Assembly: GCA_009704945.1 (NCBI GenBank)
Contig: WLDG01000005.1
Span: 1-64,000, forward strand
Direction of reading: 5' to 3'
DNA length: 64,000 nucleotides
DNA from: Actinomycetota bacterium
GTDB lineage: Bacteria > Actinomycetota > Actinomycetes > Actinomycetales > Microbacteriaceae
The position numbers and the translations under genes are program-made. This document shows positions 50,430 through 60,584 of this stretch, piece after piece (the stretch's first letter is position 1; each line of letters opens with the position of its first letter). The notes beneath the pieces are model-generated. The model had not been told where the DNA came from, ran no database searches, and worked only from the letters and a program-made list of their open reading frames with translations.

Positions 50430-51456
50430 TCTCTCGGGCTTTGTTTGGCTCGTCGGCCTGTTGATTTCGAATGCTTTCTTCGTTGGTTCAGAGTTCGCGG
50501 TCATCTCTGCTCGGCGTGCACAAATCGAACCTTTAGCCAACAAGGGAAATCCGGCGGCAAAGATAACTCTCAAAGCCATGGAAAATGTGTCACTGATGCT
50601 AGCCACGGCTCAGCTTGGTATTACTGTGTCATCTCTTCTGATCTTGGTGATCGCGGAGCCTTCTATCAAGTATGTGATGGAAGAACCACTCAAAGCACTC
50701 GGCTTAGAGTATGCAACTGTTTCTGTCTTGAGCTTTGTGATTGCACTGATTTTGGTTACCTATTTGCATGTTGTGCTGGGGGAGATGGTCCCAAAAAACG
50801 TGGCCATTTCTTTACCAACGTCCTCGGCACTAATTCTCGGACCAATGCTTTACGCCGTATCACAGGTGGTAAAGCCAGTGGTTTGGGTACTGAACCAGGT
50901 CTCGAATTTGATTCTCAAGTTGTTTGGTTTCCAACCTCGTGATGAGGCAAACTCTGCCTTCACTCTCGATCAGGTAGAAGACATTGTGGAAGAGTCGCAG
51001 CGCAGTGGAACACTAGCCGATGCATCAATGACAATTTCAAATACTTTTGAATTCACTGAAAAAATCGTGGCTGACATAACCCATCCGATCGAAGAGCTGG
51101 TCACATTGAAGCCCGATGCCACGCCAGCTCAACTCCAAGATGCGGTGAGCGAGCATGGCTTTAGTAGATACCCCGTTAGAAGTGATGCTGGAGACCTAGT
51201 TGGCTATTGGCACATCAAGGACGCGCTGATTGATAATCCAGAGAAGTTCACTGCACCGCTTCAATCCAAGCGCATGCGAATGCTGATTTCAGTTTCTGAG
51301 AGTGCAGAACTGGAAGATGCTCTTGCACAGATGCGCAAGTATGGAGCTCACATCGCTAGAACATTTTCTGCTGACGGAACCATCACAGGCTGTCTGTTCT
51401 TAGAAGACATCATTGAGGTTCTAGTCGGAGAAATTGAAGACTCAACTAGGCGCTAG
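50419..51456 (+). CDS. Hemolysin family protein (CNNM plus CBS domains), paralogue of upstream gene
   Basis: FVGSEFAVISARRAQIEPLANKGN, CBS region, LFLEDIIEVLVGEIED; ATG at 50419. Confidence 0.92.
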   Translation: MSSDLSGFVWLVGLLISNAFFVGSEFAVISARRAQIEPLANKGNPAAKITLKAMENVSLMLATAQLGITVSSLLILVIAEPSIKYVMEEPLKALGLEYATVSVLSFVIALILVTYLHVVLGEMVPKNVAISLPTSSALILGPMLYAVSQVVKPVVWVLNQVSNLILKLFGFQPRDEANSAFTLDQVEDIVEESQRSGTLADASMTISNTFEFTEKIVADITHPIEELVTLKPDATPAQLQDAVSEHGFSRYPVRSDAGDLVGYWHIKDALIDNPEKFTAPLQSKRMRMLISVSESAELEDALAQMRKYGAHIARTFSADGTITGCLFLEDIIEVLVGEIEDSTRR

Positions 51457-52522
51457 GCCAAGTTCCTCTTTCATACTGGCTAGGCCAGGAAACTGAAACA
51501 CCTAGTTCGTGAGCAGCCCGCAAAGGGAAATATGGATCACGCAACAACTGCCTTGCCATCATCACAACATCCACTTGTCCACTGGCAACAATCTCTTCCG
51601 CTTGCTTGGCATCGGTGATTTGGCCAACTGCTGAAACAGGGGCGCCGGTTGCCTGGTGGGCGGATTGGCTGAAGTGAACCTGGTAGCCAGGCCCTGAAGG
51701 AATTTTCACTCCGGTAACTAACCCACCAGATGAAAGATCAAATAGATCAGCACCTTGTTCATGAGCCCACTTGGCAACTTGATTGGTTTGCTCTTGATCC
51801 CAACCGCCCTCAACGTAATCAGTCGCGCTGAATCGAACCAGCAGCGGCATTGATTCACCGATTTCCGCCCTGACCGCCTGGACAATTTCCAGCAGCAACC
51901 GAGCACGATTTTCTAGGCTTCCGCCGTATTCGTCATCTCGTTTATTTGAGATGGGAGATAGGAATTGGTGAAGCAAATAGCCGTGGGCCGCGTGTATTTC
52001 AATTGCGTCAAAGCCCGCCTCGATTGATCTTCTCGCTGCCGACCTGAAGTCTTGCACTAACTCTTTGACTTCAGCGGTGGATAACTTTCTCGGAGCTTCG
52101 TAGCCGGTGAATGCCTCGTCAGTGCTGGAGTAGGTTTTCCAGCCGCCATCGGAGATTGGAACCGAACCATTGCCTGACCAAGCTCTGTAGACAGAAGCTT
52201 TGCGTCCAGCGTGAGCAAGCTGCATTGCGCTTACCGCGCCAGCGTCTCGAATAAAGTCTGTGATTCTCTTCCAGGCTTTCACCTGCTCATCATTCCAAAT
52301 ACCCGCGCACCAAGGAGTAATGCGACCTTCCGGTTTTACACCACTCGCTTCAACCATGACAAGACCAGCTCCACCGATTGCTCTGGCGCCCAAGTGAACA
52401 AGGTGCCAATCTCCGACTATTCCGTCTCGACCTTCACAGGAGTACATGCACATCGGTGAAACCCAAAGGCGATTTTTTATTTCAACATCACGAATTTTGA
52501 TCGGCGTGAATAGCTTGCTCAT
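51446..52522 (-). CDS. NADH:flavin oxidoreductase/NADH oxidase (old yellow enzyme family, YqjM-like)
   Basis: KNRLWVSPMCMYSCEGRDG, QLAHAGRKAS, IHAAHGYLLHQFLSPISNKRDDEYGGSLENRARLLLEI. Confidence 0.95.
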   Translation of the reverse strand: MSKLFTPIKIRDVEIKNRLWVSPMCMYSCEGRDGIVGDWHLVHLGARAIGGAGLVMVEASGVKPEGRITPWCAGIWNDEQVKAWKRITDFIRDAGAVSAMQLAHAGRKASVYRAWSGNGSVPISDGGWKTYSSTDEAFTGYEAPRKLSTAEVKELVQDFRSAARRSIEAGFDAIEIHAAHGYLLHQFLSPISNKRDDEYGGSLENRARLLLEIVQAVRAEIGESMPLLVRFSATDYVEGGWDQEQTNQVAKWAHEQGADLFDLSSGGLVTGVKIPSGPGYQVHFSQSAHQATGAPVSAVGQITDAKQAEEIVASGQVDVVMMARQLLRDPYFPLRAAHELGVSVSWPSQYERGTWPSA

Positions 52523-53682
52523 TTATCCATTTTCTGTAGTCGAGGCCAAGAAAAAACTATAAATAGACCTAGCACTGCTCCCCAGCCGATAGCAAAGTTC
52601 AGTGGCATAGCCAGTGTGAGCAGTCCAATTACCGATGGGCCAGCAAGACCTCCGATGTAAGTGATTCCCACCACTCTCGCCATGTTTCTTCCAGAGTGAG
52701 AAGCTTCCCCAATCTCGCCGCCTGCTGCAAAAAGTTGCGGGACCACTCCGGAGATTCCCAAGCCAAGTAGGAACCAGAAGATTAGTGACAACGTGAGGTT
52801 TGGAGCGATTGCTTGCAGACCAATCGCCAGCGCTGCAGAGAGAGACCCCCAGACAATTACAAATCCTCTACCTTTTCTTTCGACAATTCGGTCTATGAAG
52901 ATTCTTCCCGTGATCATGCCAATGTTGAAGGCGACCAGACCCCAGGCGGCAGTTGCTGGATCGGTTAGTTGAATGTCTCGCAGATAAAGTGCTGACCAGT
53001 CATGTGCGACGCCTTCAATAATTGCCCCTGATGCGCTCATCAAGCCAGCCAAGATTACAAAACCGAGAACTCTTCTATTCTGCTTACCGCTTTGCTTATC
53101 TGCTGCCCGATCATTCGAGACAGCGTTCGGTTTGTTTGGTAAAAGCCAGCTAGCGATAAAGAAGCCAAAAACAGATAACGCGATGCCAATTGTGCTGAGA
53201 GTCTGAGACTGAACCAGTCCAGCTGAAATTGTTGCAAATCCAAGAGCTGCTCCGACCAGTCCTCCGACCGACCAAAAAAGATGAAAGAAAGTAAATATCG
53301 GACGATGGTTCTCTTTTTCGACCTGCAGGGCTGCTGCATTCATAGCAACATCAACCCCGGCAATTCCAAAACCCAATAAAAGAATCGCTATTCCGAGGGT
53401 TAGGGGAGTGTTTGCATAGGCAGGCCCAAGTAGCGAAAGTCCAACTGCCACACCACCAATTCGAGTTGCAGTCTTAGACCCAACATGGTCGACCAGGTAT
53501 CCGAAAAGCTGCATCGCAATAAAGCCACCCAAACCGCTGAGCATGAGCAAAGCACCTAAAACTGAATAGGTAATGCCAACTGTTTTCTCAATGAGAGGGA
53601 TGTGGACTGCCCAGAGTGCCAGTGCGCTGCCACCAGACAGGAAGAAAAAGCAAACCGCAATTTTTGGACGAAGAAGACTCAC
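52519..53682 (-). CDS. MFS transporter
   Basis: 12 hydrophobic segments; GTG start. Confidence 0.85.
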   Translation of the reverse strand: MSLLRPKIAVCFFFLSGGSALALWAVHIPLIEKTVGITYSVLGALLMLSGLGGFIAMQLFGYLVDHVGSKTATRIGGVAVGLSLLGPAYANTPLTLGIAILLLGFGIAGVDVAMNAAALQVEKENHRPIFTFFHLFWSVGGLVGAALGFATISAGLVQSQTLSTIGIALSVFGFFIASWLLPNKPNAVSNDRAADKQSGKQNRRVLGFVILAGLMSASGAIIEGVAHDWSALYLRDIQLTDPATAAWGLVAFNIGMITGRIFIDRIVERKGRGFVIVWGSLSAALAIGLQAIAPNLTLSLIFWFLLGLGISGVVPQLFAAGGEIGEASHSGRNMARVVGITYIGGLAGPSVIGLLTLAMPLNFAIGWGAVLGLFIVFSWPRLQKMDK

Positions 53683-53692
53683 GCCCTCAACT

Positions 53693-54892
53693 TTAGGGGA
53701 GAAGCTGTTTTAGTCGAGAGCCAACTGCTTGTGTCTCAATTAGGAAACCATCGTGGCCATACTCACTCTGGATCACTTGCAACTCTCCACCCACCAGTGG
53801 GCCACCAATGGAGTCCGCTATCAGTTTTTGCCCACTGAGCGGAAATAGTCGATCATTTTCAATTCCAAGGACCAGAGTCGGGCACTTAATTTGATGCAGG
53901 GCTTCGACAACGGAACCTCTATCTCTGCCAACATCGTGAGAATTCATTGCGCTCACCAGCGTGATGTAGCTGTTGGCATCAAATCTTCTAACAAATTTGT
54001 TTCCATGAAAATCTAGATAGCTCTCGACTGCGTACTTACCCTGTTCTGTGATTGGGCTAACCTTCGACTGCCAAGCTCTGCCAAATCTTTCGTTTAGTTC
54101 TTGCGGTGATCGATAGTTCAATAAGGCCATTCTGCGGGCCAGTGCTAATCCCCGATGCGGACCAAAACCAGGTTTAGCGTCGTAGTACCAGCCACCTGCG
54201 TAGTTCTCGTCAGATCGAATCGCTTCTAACTGAACGGTATTCAACGCAATTTGATCGGCCGTTGAGTAGGCAGGAGCGGCCAAAATACCCAAACGATTAA
54301 TTCGATCAGGATATTCAATTGCCAATTCGAGTGCGTGCATGCCAGCCATTGATCCGCCAACTACGGAGTAGCTGCTGATTCCTAGCTGCTCCATCAACAG
54401 CGCAAAAGCCTTCGCCTGATCTCTAATACTTAGCTGTGGGAAGTTAGCTCCCCACTCTCTACCTTTGGAATCAAGTGAGCTAGGCCCAGTCGAACCTTGA
54501 CAGCCGCCTAAAACATTTGGCGTAAGGACAAAATACTTGTTTGTGTCTATGTAGAGATCTGGTCCAATAACACCGTTCCACCAGCCTGCTGTTGGGTGAC
54601 CATCACCTGCATTACCAATGGTGTGGCTGTCGCCAGTCAGAGCGTGCAGGACTAGAACGGCATTATCTTTGCTGGCGTTTAGTTCTCCCCAACTCTCATA
54701 GGCCAGTCGGACAGAGGGAAGTTGCTTGCCAGATTCAAGCTCGATAGCAAACGGTTCGGAAAACTTTCGGTCTCCGATCGGGTCGCCTGCCAGCCATGCT
54801 CCAGTAGCGGGCGGTCTTCCAACCAGCTGTCGACGCTGCTCCTCCGAGATGAACTCAGAGGGAGCAGAATCCTCGGATATTTGAAAGTCCAT
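53693..54892 (-). CDS. metX: Homoserine O-acetyltransferase (MetX)
   Basis: LRLAYESWGELN-like start, HALTGDSH, VVGGSMAGMHALELAIEYPDR, YGHDGFL. Confidence 0.93.
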   Translation of the reverse strand: MDFQISEDSAPSEFISEEQRRQLVGRPPATGAWLAGDPIGDRKFSEPFAIELESGKQLPSVRLAYESWGELNASKDNAVLVLHALTGDSHTIGNAGDGHPTAGWWNGVIGPDLYIDTNKYFVLTPNVLGGCQGSTGPSSLDSKGREWGANFPQLSIRDQAKAFALLMEQLGISSYSVVGGSMAGMHALELAIEYPDRINRLGILAAPAYSTADQIALNTVQLEAIRSDENYAGGWYYDAKPGFGPHRGLALARRMALLNYRSPQELNERFGRAWQSKVSPITEQGKYAVESYLDFHGNKFVRRFDANSYITLVSAMNSHDVGRDRGSVVEALHQIKCPTLVLGIENDRLFPLSGQKLIADSIGGPLVGGELQVIQSEYGHDGFLIETQAVGSRLKQLLP

Positions 54893-54975
54893 GGGCTTTC
54901 TAGTGAACCCTTCTAAAGATTTGAGATGAAGTCATCTTAGGTCCCATGGCAATCCTGGTGAAATAAAAAGTAACG

Positions 54976-56172
54976 CTAGGAGAGGTGGCTAAATGCCAAA
55001 GACGCCAAAAGTGCAGCACACAGCGGTAAGACAGAGTCATCAAATTTTGCTTTGGCAGAGTGATTAGTCGGTGCCGTTTGAAAATCGATGTCAGGCGGGC
55101 ATGCTCCAACAAACACAAAAGCGCCTGGCACCTCAGCCACTATGGATGCAAAGTCCTCGCCCCCCGCGATTGGTTTCTGCATAGGCATGTAGCCCTGGTC
55201 ACCAACCAGCTGCTTAGAAACCTCCTCTACCCGCTGGACAGCGGCCGCATCATTTAGCAGGACCTTGGTGGCTTGGCCAAAACTAACGTCCGCTCTGACG
55301 GAGAAACCCTCAGCAATGCTATGGATCAATCGAGGGGCTAGTTCATGCAACTTTTTAGTGTTTTCTTCAGAGAATGTTCTAACAGTTGCACCGAAGCTCG
55401 CGCTGTCAGCAATGACATTGGTTGTCGCGTCATCACCTGCTCTGATCCAACCGACATTCAAGATGACTGGGTCAAATTGGTCGAACTGTTTATTTAGAAG
55501 ATTCTGGAGTGCGGTAATTGACTCGACCATTGGAGTAACTGGATCCTTACTCAGCCATGGCATTGAACCGTGACCTCCAGAACCATGGAACGTCACAGTT
55601 AAATCTCCGGCGCTGGCCATTAGTGGACCACTCTTGCACGCGATTAAGCCCTTGGGCATTGAAGTAAAGACATGCAAACCATATGCAGCTATCGGACGAG
55701 ACCCACTTACTTCCAACATTCCTTCTTCGATCATCACATCGGCGCCGTGATGACCTTCTTCTCCTGGTTGAAACCACATGAGGACATCACCGTTGAGTCG
55801 TTCTTTATGACTTGCAATTAGGTGAGCTGCTCCGATTGCCGCTGCCATGTGGAGGTCGTGTCCGCAGGCGTGCATGTAGCCATTGGTCGAGGCATAAGGC
55901 AGATCTGTTTCTTCGACCACTTTTAGCGCGTCCATGTCTGCTCGCAACAGAACTGTTGGGCCGGGATTCTTACCTTTTATTAGAAGAGCAATCGAGGTGA
56001 GACCCTTTCCGAGAGTTATCTCCCCAAGGCCCTCAATCGATTGCAGGATTTTCTTCTGAGTATTTGGCAAATTGAGCGCAAACTCAGGCATCTGGTGCAG
56101 CTCTCTGCGAATTTCAACCATGGTTGGGCCGTACTCGGCAGCTTCTCTAAGCAGATCCTGTGCTGATGGCAT
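54976..56172 (-). CDS. M20 family amidohydrolase
   Basis: RRELHQMPEFALN, HACGHDLHMAAAIGAA, MWFQPGEEGHHGADVMIEEG; ATG at 56172 with RBS AAGGAG. Confidence 0.93.
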   Translation of the reverse strand: MPSAQDLLREAAEYGPTMVEIRRELHQMPEFALNLPNTQKKILQSIEGLGEITLGKGLTSIALLIKGKNPGPTVLLRADMDALKVVEETDLPYASTNGYMHACGHDLHMAAAIGAAHLIASHKERLNGDVLMWFQPGEEGHHGADVMIEEGMLEVSGSRPIAAYGLHVFTSMPKGLIACKSGPLMASAGDLTVTFHGSGGHGSMPWLSKDPVTPMVESITALQNLLNKQFDQFDPVILNVGWIRAGDDATTNVIADSASFGATVRTFSEENTKKLHELAPRLIHSIAEGFSVRADVSFGQATKVLLNDAAAVQRVEEVSKQLVGDQGYMPMQKPIAGGEDFASIVAEVPGAFVFVGACPPDIDFQTAPTNHSAKAKFDDSVLPLCAALLASLAFSHLS

Positions 56173-56207
56173 CGATGCTCCTTCTTCTGTAATCATCATT
56201 GCACTTT

Positions 56208-56213
56208 TACTAT
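56208..56213 (+). promoter_or_regulatory. Putative -10 (TACTAT), 6 nt before ung ATG at 56220
   Basis: TACTAT-tggcac-ATG. Confidence 0.55.
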
Positions 56214-56219
56214 TGGCAC

Positions 56220-56861
56220 ATGCTCGATTCCGTCCATCCTGATTGGAACCCGCTGTTTCATGCTCAGCGCGAGCTGTTGGATTCAATTCGCCAGCAGCTA
56301 AGCGGCGAGACCTTCATCCCATCTGAAACTGCTATCTTCCGAGCATACGAGCGCTCACCGCAGCAATACCGAGTCCTAATAATTGGACAAGATCCCTATC
56401 CAAATCCGGAGCACGCAATGGGACTGGCCTTTGCAGTTCCCGCTCAGACACGACCACTTCCACCCAGTCTAAAAAACATACTGATGGAATTGGAATCAGA
56501 TCTCGGCATAACAGATGGTGACTCAGACATTTCCAGATGGCAAAACAGAGGTGTAATGCTTCTGAATCGACACCTAACCACCAATGAAAATCAGACCGGA
56601 GCTCACTTTAAATTGGGCTGGGATGCTTTTACGAAAGAGACTGTCCGCTACTTGGCAGCAGTTAGAGAAAACCGTTTGGTTTCAATCTTGTGGGGGACTA
56701 AAGCCCAGGAGCTTGAAGAGGAATTGGCCAACTCAAAAGTTATCAAGTCCGTTCACCCTTCCCCGCTATCTTCTTATAGGGGTTTCTTTGGATCAAAACC
56801 TTTCTCCCGAGCCAATCAGCTTTTGACTGAACTGGGTGAACAACCCATCGATTGGAGCTGA
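56220..56861 (+). CDS. ung: Uracil-DNA glycosylase
   Basis: VLIIGQDPYPNPEHAMGLAFAVP, VHPSPLSSYRGFFGSKPFSRAN. Confidence 0.95.
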   Translation: MLDSVHPDWNPLFHAQRELLDSIRQQLSGETFIPSETAIFRAYERSPQQYRVLIIGQDPYPNPEHAMGLAFAVPAQTRPLPPSLKNILMELESDLGITDGDSDISRWQNRGVMLLNRHLTTNENQTGAHFKLGWDAFTKETVRYLAAVRENRLVSILWGTKAQELEEELANSKVIKSVHPSPLSSYRGFFGSKPFSRANQLLTELGEQPIDWS

Positions 56862-56863
56862 CG

Positions 56864-57427
56864 ATGGTCGATTCCGAAACTCGCTGGCGACTAGTTCGAA
56901 GACAAAAGCAGAAATCAATCACGACCGAACCAGATGTCTTTATCAGAACTGCCGAACCTGCTGACCTTCCGCAAATCAAGGACATCTACAACTTCTATAT
57001 TCAAAATACAGTCATAACTTTTGATGACAAGCCACTACACCTTAGTTACTGGCAGGAAAAACACGACCATCTAAGGAAGTTGGAACTGCCCTTTCTGGTA
57101 ATGCATAGAGAGTCTGAGGTTCTTGGTTTCGCTCTTGTTTCCCCGTGGCGCCAAAAGAGTGGATATCAGAAAATAGTCGAGAATCAGATTTATCTGGCTG
57201 CTGCAGCCACTGGGAAGCACTTAGGAGGCAAACTGTTTGATGCCCTTCTTGATGCTTGTCGAGAAGTAGGCATCAAAGAAGTAATTGCAATCATTGCAGA
57301 TCGAGGCGCACAGGCATCTATCGCACTTCATAAGAAAAAAGGATTTTTAGAGCAGGGCCATTTAGCCAACGTAGCTGTGCGTTTCGGAAGACCGATCGGA
57401 AGCCACCTACTCGCCCTCAAGCTCTAG
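56864..57427 (+). CDS. GNAT family N-acetyltransferase (phosphinothricin acetyltransferase-like)
   Basis: IRTAEPADLPQIKDIYNFYIQNTVITFDDKP, IYLAAAATGKHLGGKLFDALL. Confidence 0.85.
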   Translation: MVDSETRWRLVRRQKQKSITTEPDVFIRTAEPADLPQIKDIYNFYIQNTVITFDDKPLHLSYWQEKHDHLRKLELPFLVMHRESEVLGFALVSPWRQKSGYQKIVENQIYLAAAATGKHLGGKLFDALLDACREVGIKEVIAIIADRGAQASIALHKKKGFLEQGHLANVAVRFGRPIGSHLLALKL

Positions 57428-58194
57428 TTGGCAACAATAACTTCTTTTACTTTAGATCTAAGAACGACCAGTTGTTTATTGGTTAGACCTTTACTGGTAA
57501 TAACAACATCTGCTTGATCAAATGACGCAAATGATGAAAATCCTCTAACCCCCCATTTGGTGGAGTCTGCCAAGACAACAAATTTTGCGCTGCGCCTAAT
57601 TACTTCTCGGTTTGTTTCAGCTTCCACTAAATTCGGAGAGCTGAATCCAAACTCACTATCCATTCCATGGGTTCCCATGAAAACTAAATCAAGATTGAAT
57701 CGGGAAAAAACTTCAGTTGAGATATTTCCAACCAGAGAATCGGTTGGAGTTCTCACTCCACCGGTAAGGACAATTGTTTGGTCAGCTCTGGATTTTTGAG
57801 CGAACAAATCTGAGATTGGAACTGAATTTGTGACGATGGTCAGAGCCGGAACATCGCGCAGTCGTTTGGCGAGTGCATAGACCGACGAACCCCCCATGAG
57901 CGCAACTGCCATGCCTGGTCTAACCAAATCTGCTGCTTTTGCCGAAATGGCTTCTTTAGCTTGCTGCTCCTTCATGGAATTCGCCGCAAAGGGAGGTTCG
58001 AGCGTGAGCGAAAGAGTGTTGGCCGTAACGCCACCGTGGACCTTATCTACCAGGCCCTGCGAGGCGAGCTGCTCGACATCTCTTCGAATAGTGACCTCTG
58101 ATACGCCCAAGGCCCCTGCCAGATCAGAGATTCTGCGAGCTCCTGATGAGCCGACCTCCTCTAAAATCTTGGCTTTTCGCTGTGCTGCAAGCAT
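57424..58194 (-). CDS. DeoR/GlpR family transcriptional regulator
   Basis: RRISDLAGALGVSEVTIRRDVEQLASQGLVDKVHGGV; AAGGAGG RBS 9 nt before ATG at 58194. Confidence 0.93.
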   Translation of the reverse strand: MLAAQRKAKILEEVGSSGARRISDLAGALGVSEVTIRRDVEQLASQGLVDKVHGGVTANTLSLTLEPPFAANSMKEQQAKEAISAKAADLVRPGMAVALMGGSSVYALAKRLRDVPALTIVTNSVPISDLFAQKSRADQTIVLTGGVRTPTDSLVGNISTEVFSRFNLDLVFMGTHGMDSEFGFSSPNLVEAETNREVIRRSAKFVVLADSTKWGVRGFSSFASFDQADVVITSKGLTNKQLVVLRSKVKEVIVAN

Positions 58195-58421
58195 TTTGGC
58201 CACCCTCCTTGGCAAAAGATTATTGCCGATTTACGAATATGCCCGTTTTCTTACTAACGGAATGATTACTTTTGTCGTTTTTATTTCGAAAAGTTTGGGA
58301 ATATTGGTCCAGTTCGTTCAGACCTAATCATCGGGGTCTAACAAGGTCAGGTTTTTGGGTCGGTTCGAGCGGACAGGCCCTCTTCTTCGGGAGAGAGCAA
58401 CAATTGAATAGCAACTGAGTA

Positions 58422-58454
58422 GTCACTGGGCGGGGCTTTACTCCGCCCAGTGAC
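58422..58454. repeat. Perfect 12-bp inverted repeat, 9-nt spacer, upstream of the galactosidase operon
   Basis: GTCACTGGGCGG-ggctttact-CCGCCCAGTGAC. Confidence 0.9.
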
Positions 58455-58472
58455 AGCTATCAGACTAGGAAG

Positions 58473-60584
58473 ATGAAGGACTCCGTGATTCCCACTTCGG
58501 CGAAAATCAGCCAAGCCGGTGTATGTCTTGTGTTGGATTTTTCGCATGGCACTCCGCAAGTCCTTCATTGGGGTTCCGAACTAGTTGACCCAGCAGATCA
58601 ATTAGTGCTCGCGGCAATTGAGCCAACGGCTCATGCTGAATTAGACGCACACCACTTTCACGGAGTCTGGAGAGAAAACTCCCGAGGCAATACATCTCGT
58701 CCAGCGCTCTTGGGCCACCGCTCTGGTCAGGATTTTTCTCAAAAATTTGAACTTGTGAGCGTAGATGTTTCGAAAACTCGCGTTGTTGCTGTGAGTCGTG
58801 ATGAAAGAGCGCAATTAGAAGTTTCAATTTCATATGAGTTTGTAGGCAGTGGCGTATTAGAAATTCAGCAAGGGGTAAAAAACCTCGGATCGACGAGTTT
58901 TGAAATTCAGGCGCTGGAAGTGTTCCTTTCTTTGCCTGATCGGGCAAGTGAATCGATGGACTTCACAGGGCGCTGGGTTAAGGAAAGGCAACCACAACGG
59001 CGAGAAATTCAGTCGGGGCTCTGGGTGAGGGAAGTACGCGAGGGTCGTTCTTCTCATGATTACACGATTTTGCAACTTGCAATGACCAAGTCAGCCGACT
59101 ATCAATCTGGAGATGTTTGGTCCCTCGGAGTTGGCTTCTCTGGAAACTCTCGCCACACCATCGAGCAGTCACAGTCGGGTAGAAAAACAATTAGCGCCGG
59201 CGAGCTGCTATTGCCAGGCGAAATAATTCTCGGACAAGGTCAGGAGCACCAGGCTCCTAATGTCTATGCCATTTACTCAGATGTCGGAATTGATGGCATC
59301 TCTGACCGCAGTTACAGCTGGCTCAGAGCCAGAAAGAATCACCCGAGTTCTCCTAGACCTTTGACCCTAAACGTTTGGGAAGCGGTCTACTTCAATCACA
59401 ACTTAGAAAAACTTTCAGAGCTTGCCGATGTCGCCAAGGAAATTGGAGTCGAGAGATTTGTGTTAGATGATGGTTGGTTCGGTTCTCGAAGATCTGATAA
59501 CTCAGGCTTGGGAGACTGGTTTGTTTCTAAAGATGTTTGGCCAGAAGGTTTGTCGCCGCTAATCAAGAAAGTCAAGAGCAACGGAATGCAATTTGGCCTT
59601 TGGTTTGAGGGTGAAATGGTCAATCCGGACAGTGATCTCTATAGGTCACACCCTGACTGGATCTTGAAATCTGCAGACAGAGTTCCGCTGGAAGGACGCC
59701 GGCAGCTCGTGATTGACCTAACCAATCCAGCTGCCTATGACTACATCCTTAGCTCGGTTGACAAGATTCTTAGTGAGTATGAAATTGACTACATCAAATG
59801 GGACCACAATCGATTTCTCCTGGAACCGGCAAGCCAAGGCGTTCCTGCCGTTCACAATCAAACATTGGCAATTTATAAACTTTTTGCGGAGCTGAAACGA
59901 CGTCATCCAGGATTGGAAATCGAATCCTGTGCCTCTGGTGGTGGGCGAATTGATTTGGGCATGGCCCAAGTCGTCGATCGCTTCTGGACCTCGGATTGCA
60001 ATGATGCCCTTGAGCGTCAATACATTCAGCGCTATACGCAGATTGCCATTCCACCAGAAATGCTGGGTAGCCACATCGGGCCAACTCAGAGTCACACCAC
60101 CGGTCGAGTTCACTCACTATCTTTCAGAGCTATAACCGCACTTTTTGGTCACGCCGGCTTGGAGTGGGATGTCACTCAAACAAATGCCGAAGAACGAGCA
60201 TTACTCAGAAGATTCAGCGACTACTACAAAAAACACCGCTCACTTATTCATTCAGGTCGGATGATTCGCTCAGAGATTGACGCCAGCACTTTCGTGCATG
60301 GAGTTGTCTCCCATGACCAAACCAACGCCGTTTTTGCTTACGTAACCCTGGCTGGTGCGATGGGCTCTAGGCCGAACGCAATCGTTATCCCCGGCCTAGA
60401 CCCGAAGAAGGGTTACACCGTTTCGGCAGTTTTCCCAGCCGGGGAACCCACCTACATTCAAAGAACCCAGGTGGCATGGCTAGCTGGAGCAAAGCTGTCC
60501 GGAGAAGCTCTAGCTTCGGTTGGCCTCAGACCACCGGTTTTAAATCCAGAAAATGCAATGTTGATCGAAATAAAGGAGAGCTGA
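58473..60584 (+). CDS. Alpha-galactosidase (GH36)
   Basis: VLDDGWFGSRR, YIKWDHNRFLLEP nucleophile, FWTSDCNDALERQYIQRYTQI. Confidence 0.94.
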   Translation: MKDSVIPTSAKISQAGVCLVLDFSHGTPQVLHWGSELVDPADQLVLAAIEPTAHAELDAHHFHGVWRENSRGNTSRPALLGHRSGQDFSQKFELVSVDVSKTRVVAVSRDERAQLEVSISYEFVGSGVLEIQQGVKNLGSTSFEIQALEVFLSLPDRASESMDFTGRWVKERQPQRREIQSGLWVREVREGRSSHDYTILQLAMTKSADYQSGDVWSLGVGFSGNSRHTIEQSQSGRKTISAGELLLPGEIILGQGQEHQAPNVYAIYSDVGIDGISDRSYSWLRARKNHPSSPRPLTLNVWEAVYFNHNLEKLSELADVAKEIGVERFVLDDGWFGSRRSDNSGLGDWFVSKDVWPEGLSPLIKKVKSNGMQFGLWFEGEMVNPDSDLYRSHPDWILKSADRVPLEGRRQLVIDLTNPAAYDYILSSVDKILSEYEIDYIKWDHNRFLLEPASQGVPAVHNQTLAIYKLFAELKRRHPGLEIESCASGGGRIDLGMAQVVDRFWTSDCNDALERQYIQRYTQIAIPPEMLGSHIGPTQSHTTGRVHSLSFRAITALFGHAGLEWDVTQTNAEERALLRRFSDYYKKHRSLIHSGRMIRSEIDASTFVHGVVSHDQTNAVFAYVTLAGAMGSRPNAIVIPGLDPKKGYTVSAVFPAGEPTYIQRTQVAWLAGAKLSGEALASVGLRPPVLNPENAMLIEIKES

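Noticed and set aside
49125-51456. Two adjacent hemolysin-family genes as a recent duplication or mobile unit
   Set aside because: The proteins are clearly divergent, and tandem CNNM/CBS paralogues are a common arrangement; no flanking repeats.
53693-54892. Missing metY next to metX as evidence of a novel methionine pathway
   Set aside because: metY could be elsewhere in the genome; the window alone cannot support the claim.
58365-58410. Possible SRP RNA (ffs) because of an ACAGGCCC...GGGAGAGAGCAAC segment
   Set aside because: The conserved SRP helix 8 core (GGTCAGG...GGAA...AGCAGCC) is not reproduced and no long closing helix was found.
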